Shown: positions 8,041 to 15,831 of the stretch, piece after piece
Numbering within the stretch: the first letter of the stretch is position 1
Layout of the letters: every line of letters starts with the position of its first letter
Assembly (NCBI GenBank): GCA_947472615.1
Contig: CANJEY010000002.1
Location: forward strand, 1-38,910
DNA from: Beijerinckiaceae bacterium
GTDB lineage: Bacteria > Pseudomonadota > Alphaproteobacteria > Rhizobiales > Beijerinckiaceae
DNA length: 38,910 bases
Direction: 5' to 3'
Notes under the pieces: generated by a model
What the model was told of the DNA's origin: nothing
Databases searched by the model: none
What the model saw: the letters and a program-made list of their open reading frames with translations, nothing else
Translations under genes and position numbers: made by a program

Positions 8041-9459
8041 TCAGCTGGCGCATTCGCGCAGCACCGGCCGCTTCTTGCTCCACGACGTCGCCCGCTCCAG
8101 CGCATCCGCCACCCGAAGCACCTTCGCTTCTTCGAAATATTTGCCGACGATCTGGCACGACAGCGGAAGGCCATCGTGGCTGAATCCGTTGTTGATGCAG
8201 ATGGCCGGATTGCCGGTGACGTTGAACACGGCCGTGATGTTCGGCTTCTGAAAGAACTCGGTCGAATCGCGCGGCTTGGTCTGGATCTTCGGCGCGGGCC
8301 GGAAGTTGGACGCGGTCAGCAGCACATCGAACGGCGCCATCGTCTCCTGCATCTCCAGCGCAAGCCGCCGGCGCGCGCGCTGCGCCTGCAGATAGTCGGC
8401 AGCGCTCAGGAACGCGCCCTGAAATGTCTTTGTCTGCAGGTCCGCGCCATAGTCTTGGAATTTCGCAGCGAATTCCTGCTCGTGCACCGAATAGAACTCG
8501 GCGACGGAAATGATGAGCTTGCAGTCATGATAATCGAGCAACGGGCGCGCACGAACGTCCACCACCTGCGCGCCAAGATCGCCCAGCAACCTGATCGTCT
8601 CGTTCATCGCGGCAAGCGTGTCGGCGTCCGCCTGCATGTCCTCTTCGTGGAAATGGCGCAGCAGCCCTATGCGGACGCCGCGCAGATCACCGCGGAGCGA
8701 AGCTGTAAAATCAGGAACAGCCTGATCTGCGCTGCCCGGATCGTCCGCATCGTAACCCGCCATCGCGTTCAGCATGATGGCGCAATCTCGCGCCGTCCAC
8801 GCGAGCGGGCCGACGTGATCGAGCGAAAAAGAGTACGGAATGACTCCACGCCGACTGACGCGGCCATATGTCGGCATGATGCCGGCGATGCCGCACAGCG
8901 CCGCCGGATTGCGCACCGATCCGCCCGTGTCGGTGCCGACAGCGGCCGGCACGAAACTCGCCGCCACGGCGGCGCCAGAGCCAGTGCTCGATCCGCCGGT
9001 GAAGCCGTGATCGGTGTTCCACGGATTGCGCACCTGCGGCCAGCCCTGATCGGGAGTCGGACTCGCATGCGCGAACTCAAGGCAGCCGAGCTTGCCCAAT
9101 AGAATGCCGCCCGCCTGCGCCAGCTTTGCTTCCACCACGGCGTCCGCCTGCGGCACGTGATCGCGCAGCACGCGGGAATGCGCCGTGGTCGGAATGCCTT
9201 TCGTTTCGACGATATCTTTCAGCCCGTACGGCACGCCGTGCATCGGTCCGCGCCGCTTGCCGGCCATGATTTCCTGCTCGGCAGCGCGCGCCCGGTCCAT
9301 CGCCACATCAGCGGTGACGCGAATGAACGCATGAATGGCGTGATCGTATTTCTCGATACGCTCGATGTACGAGCGCACGAGTTCGACCGGAGACACCTGA
9401 CGCTTTCCGACGAGGTCGGAGACATCAGCCAGCGTGAGCGACGCAACGTCGATGCTCAT
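8041..9459 (-). CDS. AtzE-like amidase (amidase signature family)
   Basis: A 472-residue amidase-signature enzyme, a hydrolase of carboxylic amides. The Ser-cisSer-Lys triad is intact: K81 in YGLKDIV, cis-Ser S157 in GGSSTGSG, and nucleophile S181 in TDTGGSVRNPA. Length and N terminus (SLTLADVSDLVGKRQVSP) match the AtzE/GatA branch. The longer frame to 9936 runs through the upstream gene, so I start at the ATG ending at 9459, which overlaps the stop of the small AtzG-like gene (ATGA). That pairing is the usual one for AtzE, whose studied form, 1-carboxybiuret hydrolase, needs AtzG. No cyanuric acid hydrolase gene is in view, so the real amide is unknown. Confidence 0.92.
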   Translation of the reverse strand: MSIDVASLTLADVSDLVGKRQVSPVELVRSYIERIEKYDHAIHAFIRVTADVAMDRARAAEQEIMAGKRRGPMHGVPYGLKDIVETKGIPTTAHSRVLRDHVPQADAVVEAKLAQAGGILLGKLGCLEFAHASPTPDQGWPQVRNPWNTDHGFTGGSSTGSGAAVAASFVPAAVGTDTGGSVRNPAALCGIAGIMPTYGRVSRRGVIPYSFSLDHVGPLAWTARDCAIMLNAMAGYDADDPGSADQAVPDFTASLRGDLRGVRIGLLRHFHEEDMQADADTLAAMNETIRLLGDLGAQVVDVRARPLLDYHDCKLIISVAEFYSVHEQEFAAKFQDYGADLQTKTFQGAFLSAADYLQAQRARRRLALEMQETMAPFDVLLTASNFRPAPKIQTKPRDSTEFFQKPNITAVFNVTGNPAICINNGFSHDGLPLSCQIVGKYFEEAKVLRVADALERATSWSKKRPVLRECAS

Positions 9460-9683
9460 TCGGCCGCATCCCGGGCGATAGGCGGTGAAAACCCGAAGGC
9501 TGGTTCGTCGTTGCGTTCGATGCGCGCGCGCAGCCGAGCCGCCGATTCGAGCATGCTGGTGGCCGCAATTGCGATCTTCCCCGCCTGAGCATCGGAGAAC
9601 GTAATGCCCTTGGCGTGGCCCAATTCCAGCACGTCCGCACTGGTCACCCGCCGTGAGGCCTGTGTCGTTCTGTCTGACGCCAT
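9456..9683 (-). CDS. Small AtzG/GatC-like amidase partner (DUF4089-like)
   Basis: A protein of about 75 residues encoded just upstream of, and overlapping, the amidase. It is helical in character with an AKGITFSDAQAGKIAIAATSM helix and an EPAFGFSPP end; AtzG/DUF4089 proteins similarly end in an EPA...F motif. AtzG and GatC wrap around the amidase subunit and are needed for its stability. I choose ATG ending at 9683; a TTG at 9719 would extend it. Assignment rests on size, position, overlap and the tail motif, because similarity over such a short protein is limited. Confidence 0.65.
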   Translation of the reverse strand: MASDRTTQASRRVTSADVLELGHAKGITFSDAQAGKIAIAATSMLESAARLRARIERNDEPAFGFSPPIARDAAE

Positions 9684-9777
9684 ATGTGTTCGCCCGCGAG
9701 TGATGTCCGCTTTGCGCAAAAGACTGGATCAAACGGCCGCCACTTGGCAAGATGCAATCTCGGTCAACTGCCTCAGA

Positions 9778-11187
9778 ATGGATGCGATGAGCGACACCCT
9801 TGTCCAGAAACTCGCCGATTGGGCGCTCGAATGCGAACATGGCCCCGACCGGGCCGAGGCTCTGGCGCTCATCAAGAATTCCGTGCTCGACTCGATCGGC
9901 TGCGCCTATATCGCGCGGGACGAGGAATGCACGCACGGCGTTCAGTCAGTGATGAAAGCCTCAGGCGGATCGCCGCAGGCCACGCTGATTGGCTCCGGCG
10001 GTCTGCGCCTTCCCCTGTCGGCTGCGGCGTTCGTCAATGGCACGTTGATCCGCGCCCTGGACATGAACGATCATCTGGCGATGGACCCGAACGATAACGC
10101 GAAGCTCGGCGGTCATCCTAGCGACAATCTCGCGGCGCTACTGGCGATCGCCGACCATCGCGGCGCATCCGGCGCAGCATTTCTGGATGCGGCGCTGCTT
10201 TCATATGAGATGTTCGGCCGCATCTACCGATTTCTGACGCCCGAACTGCCGTGGGATCATACGACCGCGTTCGGCTTTTCAATTCCCGCAGCGGCGGCGC
10301 GCATGTTGGGCCTGTCGCGAGAGGTGGCGGCGAACGCCATCGCGCTTGGCGGCGCGCAGTCGATCACGCTGGGCTGCGTGCGCCGCGGGCAATTGTCGCA
10401 CGCCAAATTCCTCGGCAGCAGTCTGGTCGCACAGGAAGCCGTGCAGTCGCTGCTGCTGGCCGAAGCTGGCGTCACCGGCCCTCTCACCCTGTTCGAGGAT
10501 TCGCGCGGCTTCAACGTCGGAGTCTTCCGCCGTTCGGACGGACTCGAGTTTCTGACGGCCCCGGCCCGTACCCGGCACATGATCGACGGCGTCACCATCA
10601 AGGGTTTTCCGGGATTGGACACCACGCAGGCGGCCGAAGAAGCCGCCATCATGGCCGCGCGCCGCGCCTCAAAGGACGGCCGCATCAGGGGCCGCGATAT
10701 CGCGTCGCTCGATGTAGTGATGAACGATCACCCCATGACGAAGACGCAAGCGGCCGATGCGGAACGCCGACGTCCGGCGACGCGCGAGACGGCAGACCAC
10801 AGCTATTATTATCTGATCGCCATTGCGCTACTCGATGGCGAAGTGACGCCGCGTCAATTCCTTAACGACCGATGGCACGACCCCGAGGTCGTCGACCTGA
10901 TGCGGCGCATGACGATCACGTCGGATACGAGCTGGAAAAATCGCGCGCCAGGCGGCTTTCCCTGCGCAATCAGGCTGAAATTGAACGACGGAAGCGTGAT
11001 CGAAACCGAGGTCGGCTACGCGACAGGTCACGCGCGTAACAAGATGGGCCGTGACGCCGTCATGGACAAATTCCACCGCTCGGTCGCCGGAAAGGTTCCG
11101 TCCAACCGAGCGGAGGACATCATACAAGCGGTGGATCAACTCGACGCCGCAACCAGCGTCGCCGAACTGACCCGATTGTTGACGTGA
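9778..11187 (+). CDS. MmgE/PrpD family protein (second copy)
   Basis: A 469-residue MmgE/PrpD protein. Characteristic parts are IKNSVLDSIGCAYIA, ALDMNDHLAMDPND, GGHPSDNLAALLAIADHRG, TTAFGFSIPAAAARMLGL, and RARNKMGRD near the C terminus. It is related to but clearly different from the copy at 2520-3920. The frame opens at 9604, but that part overlaps the divergent AtzG-like gene and lacks family sequence. ATG at 9778 or 9787 both fit; neither has a strong ribosome site. It diverges from the amidase operon with about 94 nt between, so the two may share a control region. Substrate unknown: a hydratase, dehydratase or decarboxylase role is inferred from the family. Confidence 0.9.
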   Translation: MDAMSDTLVQKLADWALECEHGPDRAEALALIKNSVLDSIGCAYIARDEECTHGVQSVMKASGGSPQATLIGSGGLRLPLSAAAFVNGTLIRALDMNDHLAMDPNDNAKLGGHPSDNLAALLAIADHRGASGAAFLDAALLSYEMFGRIYRFLTPELPWDHTTAFGFSIPAAAARMLGLSREVAANAIALGGAQSITLGCVRRGQLSHAKFLGSSLVAQEAVQSLLLAEAGVTGPLTLFEDSRGFNVGVFRRSDGLEFLTAPARTRHMIDGVTIKGFPGLDTTQAAEEAAIMAARRASKDGRIRGRDIASLDVVMNDHPMTKTQAADAERRRPATRETADHSYYYLIAIALLDGEVTPRQFLNDRWHDPEVVDLMRRMTITSDTSWKNRAPGGFPCAIRLKLNDGSVIETEVGYATGHARNKMGRDAVMDKFHRSVAGKVPSNRAEDIIQAVDQLDAATSVAELTRLLT

Positions 11188-11191
11188 CGCG

Positions 11192-11371
11192 TTACGGAGG
11201 GCCGACGCGGCCACGCCGCACAAAGCCGCCGATCAGCGAGATCACCAGCAGCACAATCGCCACGTAGAACACGATCTGCGCCGCCGACATGGCGGTTCCG
11301 GCGAGACCGCCGAAACCGAGCGCGGCGGCGACGAGTGCGATGATCAGAAACGTAATGGCCCAACTGAGCAT
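11192..11371 (-). CDS. DUF1328 (UPF0391) small membrane protein
   Basis: A 59-residue protein with two membrane helices: [21 protein letters not shown] and, after a short turn, [21 protein letters not shown], then a basic RRGRVGPP tail. This is the pattern of the DUF1328/YtjA family of small inner-membrane proteins often made under stress. A longer frame to 11458 exists, but the ATG ending at 11371 has an excellent AAGGAG site at 11378-11383. A GGAAC-N17-CGTC element about 45-70 nt upstream of the start resembles promoters of the general stress sigma factor EcfG. Molecular role unknown. Confidence 0.88.
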   Translation of the reverse strand: MLSWAITFLIIALVAAALGFGGLAGTAMSAAQIVFYVAIVLLVISLIGGFVRRGRVGPP

Positions 11372-11413
11372 GGAATTCTCCTTTGGCGGACGCTCTTGCA
11401 GAGCTGACCGACA

Positions 11414-11439
11414 GACGGCCACGCCAGCAATTTTGTTCC
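11414..11439 (-). promoter_or_regulatory. Possible EcfG-type stress promoter for the DUF1328 gene
   Basis: Read on the minus strand, GGAAC (11439-11435) is followed after 17 nt by CGTC (11417-11414). The alphaproteobacterial EcfG consensus is GGAAC, 16-17 nt, CGTT, so this matches in all but the last base. The position suits transcription of the DUF1328 gene starting at 11371. Confidence 0.4.
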
Positions 11440-11528
11440 GCAGCGCTCGGAGCGGCACTAAAATCCCCGCTGCCCGGCGCTCTTAACCAAACCCTGACGC
11501 ATTTGTTGAAAATTGTACAAAAAGAGAA

Positions 11529-11552
11529 CATACCATGATCATCGTTGGTATG
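11529..11552. promoter_or_regulatory. 7-bp inverted repeat upstream of a small ORF and dnaE
   Basis: CATACCA (11529-11535) and TGGTATG (11546-11552) form a perfect inverted repeat with a 10-nt spacer containing TGATCA. A second short palindrome, TTGTACAA, lies at 11513-11520. The region is A/T-richer than its surroundings. It could be a regulator-binding site or a leader hairpin ahead of the 33-codon ORF. I could not fit a convincing -10 box; TTGAAA at 11506-11511 is a possible -35. The function is not known. Confidence 0.35.
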
Positions 11553-11562
11553 GAGCAAATCG

Positions 11563-11664
11563 ATGATCCTCCGCAGTCTCCTCTCGGGCATGGCCGAAAT
11601 CGCCTCGCTGGGCGCCTTCCTCTCGATGATCGCCTGCTTCGCCAAGGCCGCCGGCGGCATCTGA
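11563..11664 (+). CDS. Possible 33-residue hydrophobic peptide
   Basis: ATG at 11563 opens a 33-codon frame ending in TGA at 11662-11664. The peptide starts MILRSLLSGMAEIASLG, continues AFLSMIACFAKAAGG and ends in Ile. It is a single amphipathic or membrane-inserting helix with one Arg near the start and one Lys near the end. It lies in an otherwise gene-poor 377-nt gap between the DUF1328 and dnaE genes and follows an inverted repeat by 10 nt. There is no strong ribosome site directly upstream (GGAGCAAATCG has GGAG at useful spacing). I do not recognise the family. It may be a real small protein or a leader peptide. Confidence 0.45.
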   Translation: MILRSLLSGMAEIASLGAFLSMIACFAKAAGGI

Positions 11665-11748
11665 GCGGCGGCTGTTGACGGTTTGTCGTCAAGCCTCGAC
11701 GCGCACGCGCCGATCCGCGATCATGGAGTCTTCATCCGGAGACGCATC

Positions 11749-14700
11749 GTGAGTCGCATCCTCGACGAGGTTGGTTTCGTCCATCTGCACGCGCACACGG
11801 CGTTTTCGCTACGCGAAGGCGCGCTGACCATCGCGAAACTGGGCGCGTTCGCCAAAGCGGACAAGATGCCGGCGCTCGCCATCACGGACGTCAACAATCT
11901 GTTCGGCGCGCTCGAATTCTCCGAGAAGATCTCCAAGGACGGCATCCAGCCGATTATCGGCATCCACCTCACTGTCGATTTCGGCGACGCCGCGCAATTC
12001 GGCGGGCGCTCGCCGCATTCCGACGCCGGCCGCGCCGCGCTGGTGCTGCTCGGCCAGACGGAGGCCGGCTACGCGAACCTAATGAAGCTCGCCTCGCACG
12101 CCTGGCTTGGCCCGGAGCCGGGCGACACGCCGCACGTGTTGCTGCCCTATCTTGAACGATATTGCGAAGGCCTCATCGCCCTCACGGGTGGTCCAACCGG
12201 CGCGCTCGATCAGGCGTTTCGCGCCTCGCGGCCCGATGTGGCGCTGGCGCGGCTCGGGCAACTCGAACGCCTGTTCGACCGCAAGCTCTATGTCGAACTG
12301 CAACGCCACGGATTGCGCGAGGAACAGCAGATCGAAGCCGAATTGCTGGCAGCAGCCTATGAGCGCGGTCTGCCACTTGTCGCCACCAATGAGCCCTATT
12401 TCGCCGCGAAGTCCGACTATGAGGCGCACGACGCGCTGCTCTGCATCGCCGACGGCGCGCTGATCAGCGACGGCAATCGCCGCCAGTTGACGCCTGAGCA
12501 TCGCTTCAAGACACGCGCCGAAATGAAGCAATTGTTCGCCGACATTCCCGAGGCGACGCGCCACACGGTCGAGATCGCGATGCGTTGCGCCTATCGGCCG
12601 CGCACACGCAACCCGATCCTGCCGCGGTTCACCAGCCTCGACGGCTCCGCACTCGACGAAGTGGCGGAACTGCGCCAGCAGGCTGAAGATGGACTGGCGC
12701 AGCGGCTGCAGGAACACGGCTGCGCGCCGACATTCACCGTCACCGATTATCAGGAGCGTCTCGCGTTCGAGCTCGACATCATCACCCGGATGAAATTTCC
12801 CGGTTACTTCCTGATCGTGTCTGACTTCATCAAATGGGCAAAGGCGCAGGGCATTCCGGTCGGTCCAGGGCGCGGTTCGGGCGCGGGCTCCGTCGTCGCG
12901 TGGTCGCTCACGATCACGGATCTCGATCCGATGCGGTTCGGCCTGCTGTTCGAGCGCTTTCTCAATCCCGAACGCGTGTCGATGCCCGATTTCGACATCG
13001 ACTTCTGCCAGTATCGCCGTGACGAAGTGATCAAATATGTGCGCGAACGCTATGGACGCGAACGCGTCGCGCAGATTATCACGTTCGGCTCGTTTCTGGC
13101 GCGCGGCGTGATGCGCAACGTCGGGCGCGTGCTGGAAATGCCGCTCGGTCAGGTCGACAAGCTCGCCAAGCTTGTGCCACAAAATCCGGCCGCGCCCGTC
13201 AGCCTGAAACAGGCGATCGAATCCGAGGCTCGCCTGCGCGAAGCAGCCGAAGGCGACGAACGCGTCGCCCAGATGCTGAGCATCGCTGAGAAGCTGGAAG
13301 GCCTCTATTCCAACGCCTCGACCCACGCCGCCGGCATCGTCATCGGCGACCGCCCGCTCGATGAATTGGTGCCGCTCTACCGCGACCCGAAGTCCGACAT
13401 GCCGGCGACGCAGTTCAACATGAAATGGGTCGAACCCGCCGGCCTCGTGAAGTTCGACTTTCTCGGATTGAAGACGCTCACGACGCTTTCCACCACCGTG
13501 AAACTCATCGCGCAGCGTGGGATCGACATCGACATTTCGAAGATCCCGCTCGACGATAAGAAGTCTTACGAAATGCTCGGTCGGGCTGAGACGATCGGCG
13601 TGTTCCAGGTGGAAAGCGCCGGCATGCGCAAGGCGCTCGCCGAAATGCGCGCCGACCGGCTGGAAGACATCATCGCGCTTGTGGCGCTGTATCGTCCCGG
13701 CCCCATGGCGAACATCCCGACCTATTGCGCGGTCAAGCACGGCGAGCAGGAGGCCGATTACATCCACCCTCTGATCGAGCCGGTGCTGAAAGAAACCTTC
13801 GGGGTCATCATCTATCAGGAACAGGTGATGCAGATCGCCCAGATCCTGTCGGGATATTCGCTCGGCGAAGCCGATCTGCTGCGCCGCGCGATGGGCAAGA
13901 AGATCAAGGCCGAGATGGATGCGCAACGCGAGCGCTTCGTCAGCGGCGCGACGCAGCGCGGCATCACCAAGGCGAAGTCGGACGAGATTTTCGACCTGCT
14001 GGCCAAATTCGCCGACTACGGATTCAACAAGAGCCACGCGGCCGCCTATGCGCTGATCGCTTATCAGACAGCATGGTTCAAAGCCAACTATCCAGTCGAG
14101 TTCATCGCCGCCTCGATGACGCTCGACAAGGGCAACACCGACAAACTCTCGGAATTCCGCAACGAGGCGCAGAGGCTCGGCATCCGTATCGAGCCGCCGT
14201 CGATCAATCACTCGGGCGTCGACTTCGACGTGCGCCCCGGCGCGAATGGCGCATTGTCGATTTACTATGCGCTATCTGCCGTGAAGGGCGTTGGCGTCGG
14301 ACAGGCCGAAGCGCTGGTGGCGTCGCGAGGCGAGCGGCCGTTCCGCGATCTCGCCGACTTCGCGCATCGCATCAATCCGCGCGAGGTGAACAAGAAAGTG
14401 CTCGAAAGCCTTGCGGCTGCGGGCGCTTTTGACGGGATCGAGCCCGATCGCGCGCGATCCTTCGGGTCGATTGAAACGATCCTGCGCGTCGCCAATCGTG
14501 TTCAGGAAGAGCAGAACGCCGGACAGAGCGCACTGTTTGGCGGCTCCGATCCCTCTGCTTCGTTCGTCATGCCGAAGACGCCGCCGTGGGCCGCCGCCGA
14601 ACGCCTGCGCCGCGAGTTCGACGCGGTCGGCTTCTTCCTGTCGGGGCATCCGCTGGACGACTATGCGGGCGTGCTCAAACGTCTGCGCGTCGAGCGCTGG

Positions 14701-15213
14701 GCCGACTTTGCGCGCGCCGTCAAACACGGCGCATCGGGTGCAAGACTTGCGGCGACCGTGCTCGACCGCACGGAACGGCGCACGAAATCGGGTTCGAAGA
14801 TGGGCATCGTGACGCTGTCCGATCCATCCGGCCAGTATGAGGCGATCATGTTTCAAGAGGCGCTGAATCAATATCGCGACATGCTGGAAAAGGGCGCGGC
14901 CGTGCTGGTGACGTTGCAGGCGAACCTCGAAGGCGACGACGTGCGGGCGCGCATCGTGGCCGTCGATGCGCTCGAAACGGCCGCGAGCCGCATCCAGAAA
15001 GGCCTGCGCATTTTCGTGCGCGACGAGACGCCGCTGCCGTCCATCTCGCAGCGTCTCGCGGTGCGTGGCGAAGGCGAGGTCTCGCTAGTGCTGATGCTGG
15101 AAAAGGATCGCAGCGAAGTCGAGGTGAAACTGCCCGGCAAGTTTCAGGTCAGCGCGCAGGTCGCGGGCGCCCTGAAGGCGATTCCCGGAATCGTGGCTGT
15201 GGAGCACTTCTAG
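11749..15213 (+). CDS. dnaE: DNA polymerase III subunit alpha, replicative type (DnaE1)
   Basis: The 1154-residue catalytic subunit of the replicative polymerase. An N-terminal PHP domain (FVHLHAHTAFSLREG) is followed by the palm with the catalytic Asp cluster PDFDIDF (D414, D416, D418), the GPGRGSGAGSVVAW loop, SNASTHAAGIVIGD, the fingers stretch GVIIYQEQVMQIAQ, and a C-terminal OB-fold region (GSKMGIVTLSDPSGQYEA). Length and C terminus fit DnaE1 rather than error-prone DnaE2, and no imuA/imuB genes adjoin. The frame extends to a TTG at 11683, but GTG at 11749 has GGAG seven nt upstream and yields the family N terminus. The PHP metal site reads TDVNN where active PHP domains have TDH, so PHP proofreading is probably lost. 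Confidence 0.96.
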   Translation: MSRILDEVGFVHLHAHTAFSLREGALTIAKLGAFAKADKMPALAITDVNNLFGALEFSEKISKDGIQPIIGIHLTVDFGDAAQFGGRSPHSDAGRAALVLLGQTEAGYANLMKLASHAWLGPEPGDTPHVLLPYLERYCEGLIALTGGPTGALDQAFRASRPDVALARLGQLERLFDRKLYVELQRHGLREEQQIEAELLAAAYERGLPLVATNEPYFAAKSDYEAHDALLCIADGALISDGNRRQLTPEHRFKTRAEMKQLFADIPEATRHTVEIAMRCAYRPRTRNPILPRFTSLDGSALDEVAELRQQAEDGLAQRLQEHGCAPTFTVTDYQERLAFELDIITRMKFPGYFLIVSDFIKWAKAQGIPVGPGRGSGAGSVVAWSLTITDLDPMRFGLLFERFLNPERVSMPDFDIDFCQYRRDEVIKYVRERYGRERVAQIITFGSFLARGVMRNVGRVLEMPLGQVDKLAKLVPQNPAAPVSLKQAIESEARLREAAEGDERVAQMLSIAEKLEGLYSNASTHAAGIVIGDRPLDELVPLYRDPKSDMPATQFNMKWVEPAGLVKFDFLGLKTLTTLSTTVKLIAQRGIDIDISKIPLDDKKSYEMLGRAETIGVFQVESAGMRKALAEMRADRLEDIIALVALYRPGPMANIPTYCAVKHGEQEADYIHPLIEPVLKETFGVIIYQEQVMQIAQILSGYSLGEADLLRRAMGKKIKAEMDAQRERFVSGATQRGITKAKSDEIFDLLAKFADYGFNKSHAAAYALIAYQTAWFKANYPVEFIAASMTLDKGNTDKLSEFRNEAQRLGIRIEPPSINHSGVDFDVRPGANGALSIYYALSAVKGVGVGQAEALVASRGERPFRDLADFAHRINPREVNKKVLESLAAAGAFDGIEPDRARSFGSIETILRVANRVQEEQNAGQSALFGGSDPSASFVMPKTPPWAAAERLRREFDAVGFFLSGHPLDDYAGVLKRLRVERWADFARAVKHGASGARLAATVLDRTERRTKSGSKMGIVTLSDPSGQYEAIMFQEALNQYRDMLEKGAAVLVTLQANLEGDDVRARIVAVDALETAASRIQKGLRIFVRDETPLPSISQRLAVRGEGEVSLVLMLEKDRSEVEVKLPGKFQVSAQVAGALKAIPGIVAVEHF

Positions 15214-15326
15214 GCGGCGCATCAAGAACGCCGATTTGCGTCCTTCGCTGGCATTTGAGCGATCTGCTTTACGTTTTGGCGCGACGGAAGCCTTATTAGT
15301 CTGTGCGATCTCGACGGGGTGCGCAC

Positions 15327-15821
15327 ATGAAGACCTATTCGATTCTGCTCGTCGCCGGCCTGGCGGCCCTGCTCACCGGTTCAGGCGCCCGCATCTCCTC
15401 CGCCGATCCTGCCGCCTTTTCGGTTGTGAAGCCGCCGCAGGGGTTTGGCGCAACCACCGCAAACAATACGGCGCAGGATCGTGAGCAGCTGAAGTCCGCG
15501 TTTCAGGAATTACGCACCGATCGCGACAAGGCTCTCGCCGCCGCGTTGGAAGATCGCGCTGCGTTGCAGCGCGACAGGGCTGCGTTGGCGGCCAAACGCG
15601 CCGCTCTGAAGGCGGCCCGTGAAGACGCGCTCGCCGCTCGCAGGGCCTTCATGGAAAAGCGGCATCAGGCGCGGAATGATCGCGCCGCGCGGATTGAAGT
15701 CATCATGGGCGACCGGCTGAAGGTCGAAAATGCCCGCGCCCCGGCGCCGAACGATCCCTTGCAAGCGCAGATCGCGCGCGCGCGTCTGTCGCAGGTTCCC
15801 AACGGTGCGCCGCGTCCATGA
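15327..15821 (+). CDS. Secreted Ala/Arg-rich coiled-coil protein, unknown function
   Basis: A 164-residue protein with a clear signal peptide (MKTYSILLVAGLAALLTGSG). The middle is one long helix. Residues 77-97 hold three exact heptads, RAALQRD, RAALAAK and RAALKAA, flanked by further charged repeats up to about residue 132. The tail is Pro-rich and disordered. This looks like a periplasmic coiled-coil protein. I recognise no family. It starts 113 nt after dnaE and converges on tgt with 10 nt between stops. GGGGTG lies upstream of the ATG; an in-frame upstream start exists but would spoil the signal peptide. Confidence 0.75.
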   Translation: MKTYSILLVAGLAALLTGSGARISSADPAAFSVVKPPQGFGATTANNTAQDREQLKSAFQELRTDRDKALAAALEDRAALQRDRAALAAKRAALKAAREDALAARRAFMEKRHQARNDRAARIEVIMGDRLKVENARAPAPNDPLQAQIARARLSQVPNGAPRP

Positions 15822-15831
15822 TTCTGCAGCG

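Noticed and set aside
7189-9102. A 637-codon plus-strand frame across the racemase and amidase genes
   Set aside because: It spans two real genes and part of a third in antisense, with low-complexity His/Arg composition and no recognisable motif.
11526-11540. Possible LexA box (GAAC-N7-GATC) before dnaE
   Set aside because: The second half differs from the alphaproteobacterial GAAC/GTTC repeat, and replicative dnaE is not normally SOS-controlled.
12079-14211. A 710-codon open frame antisense to dnaE
   Set aside because: It is the mirror of a strongly conserved gene, is His/Arg/Asp-rich as expected from GC-rich antisense frames, and has no domain or ribosome site.
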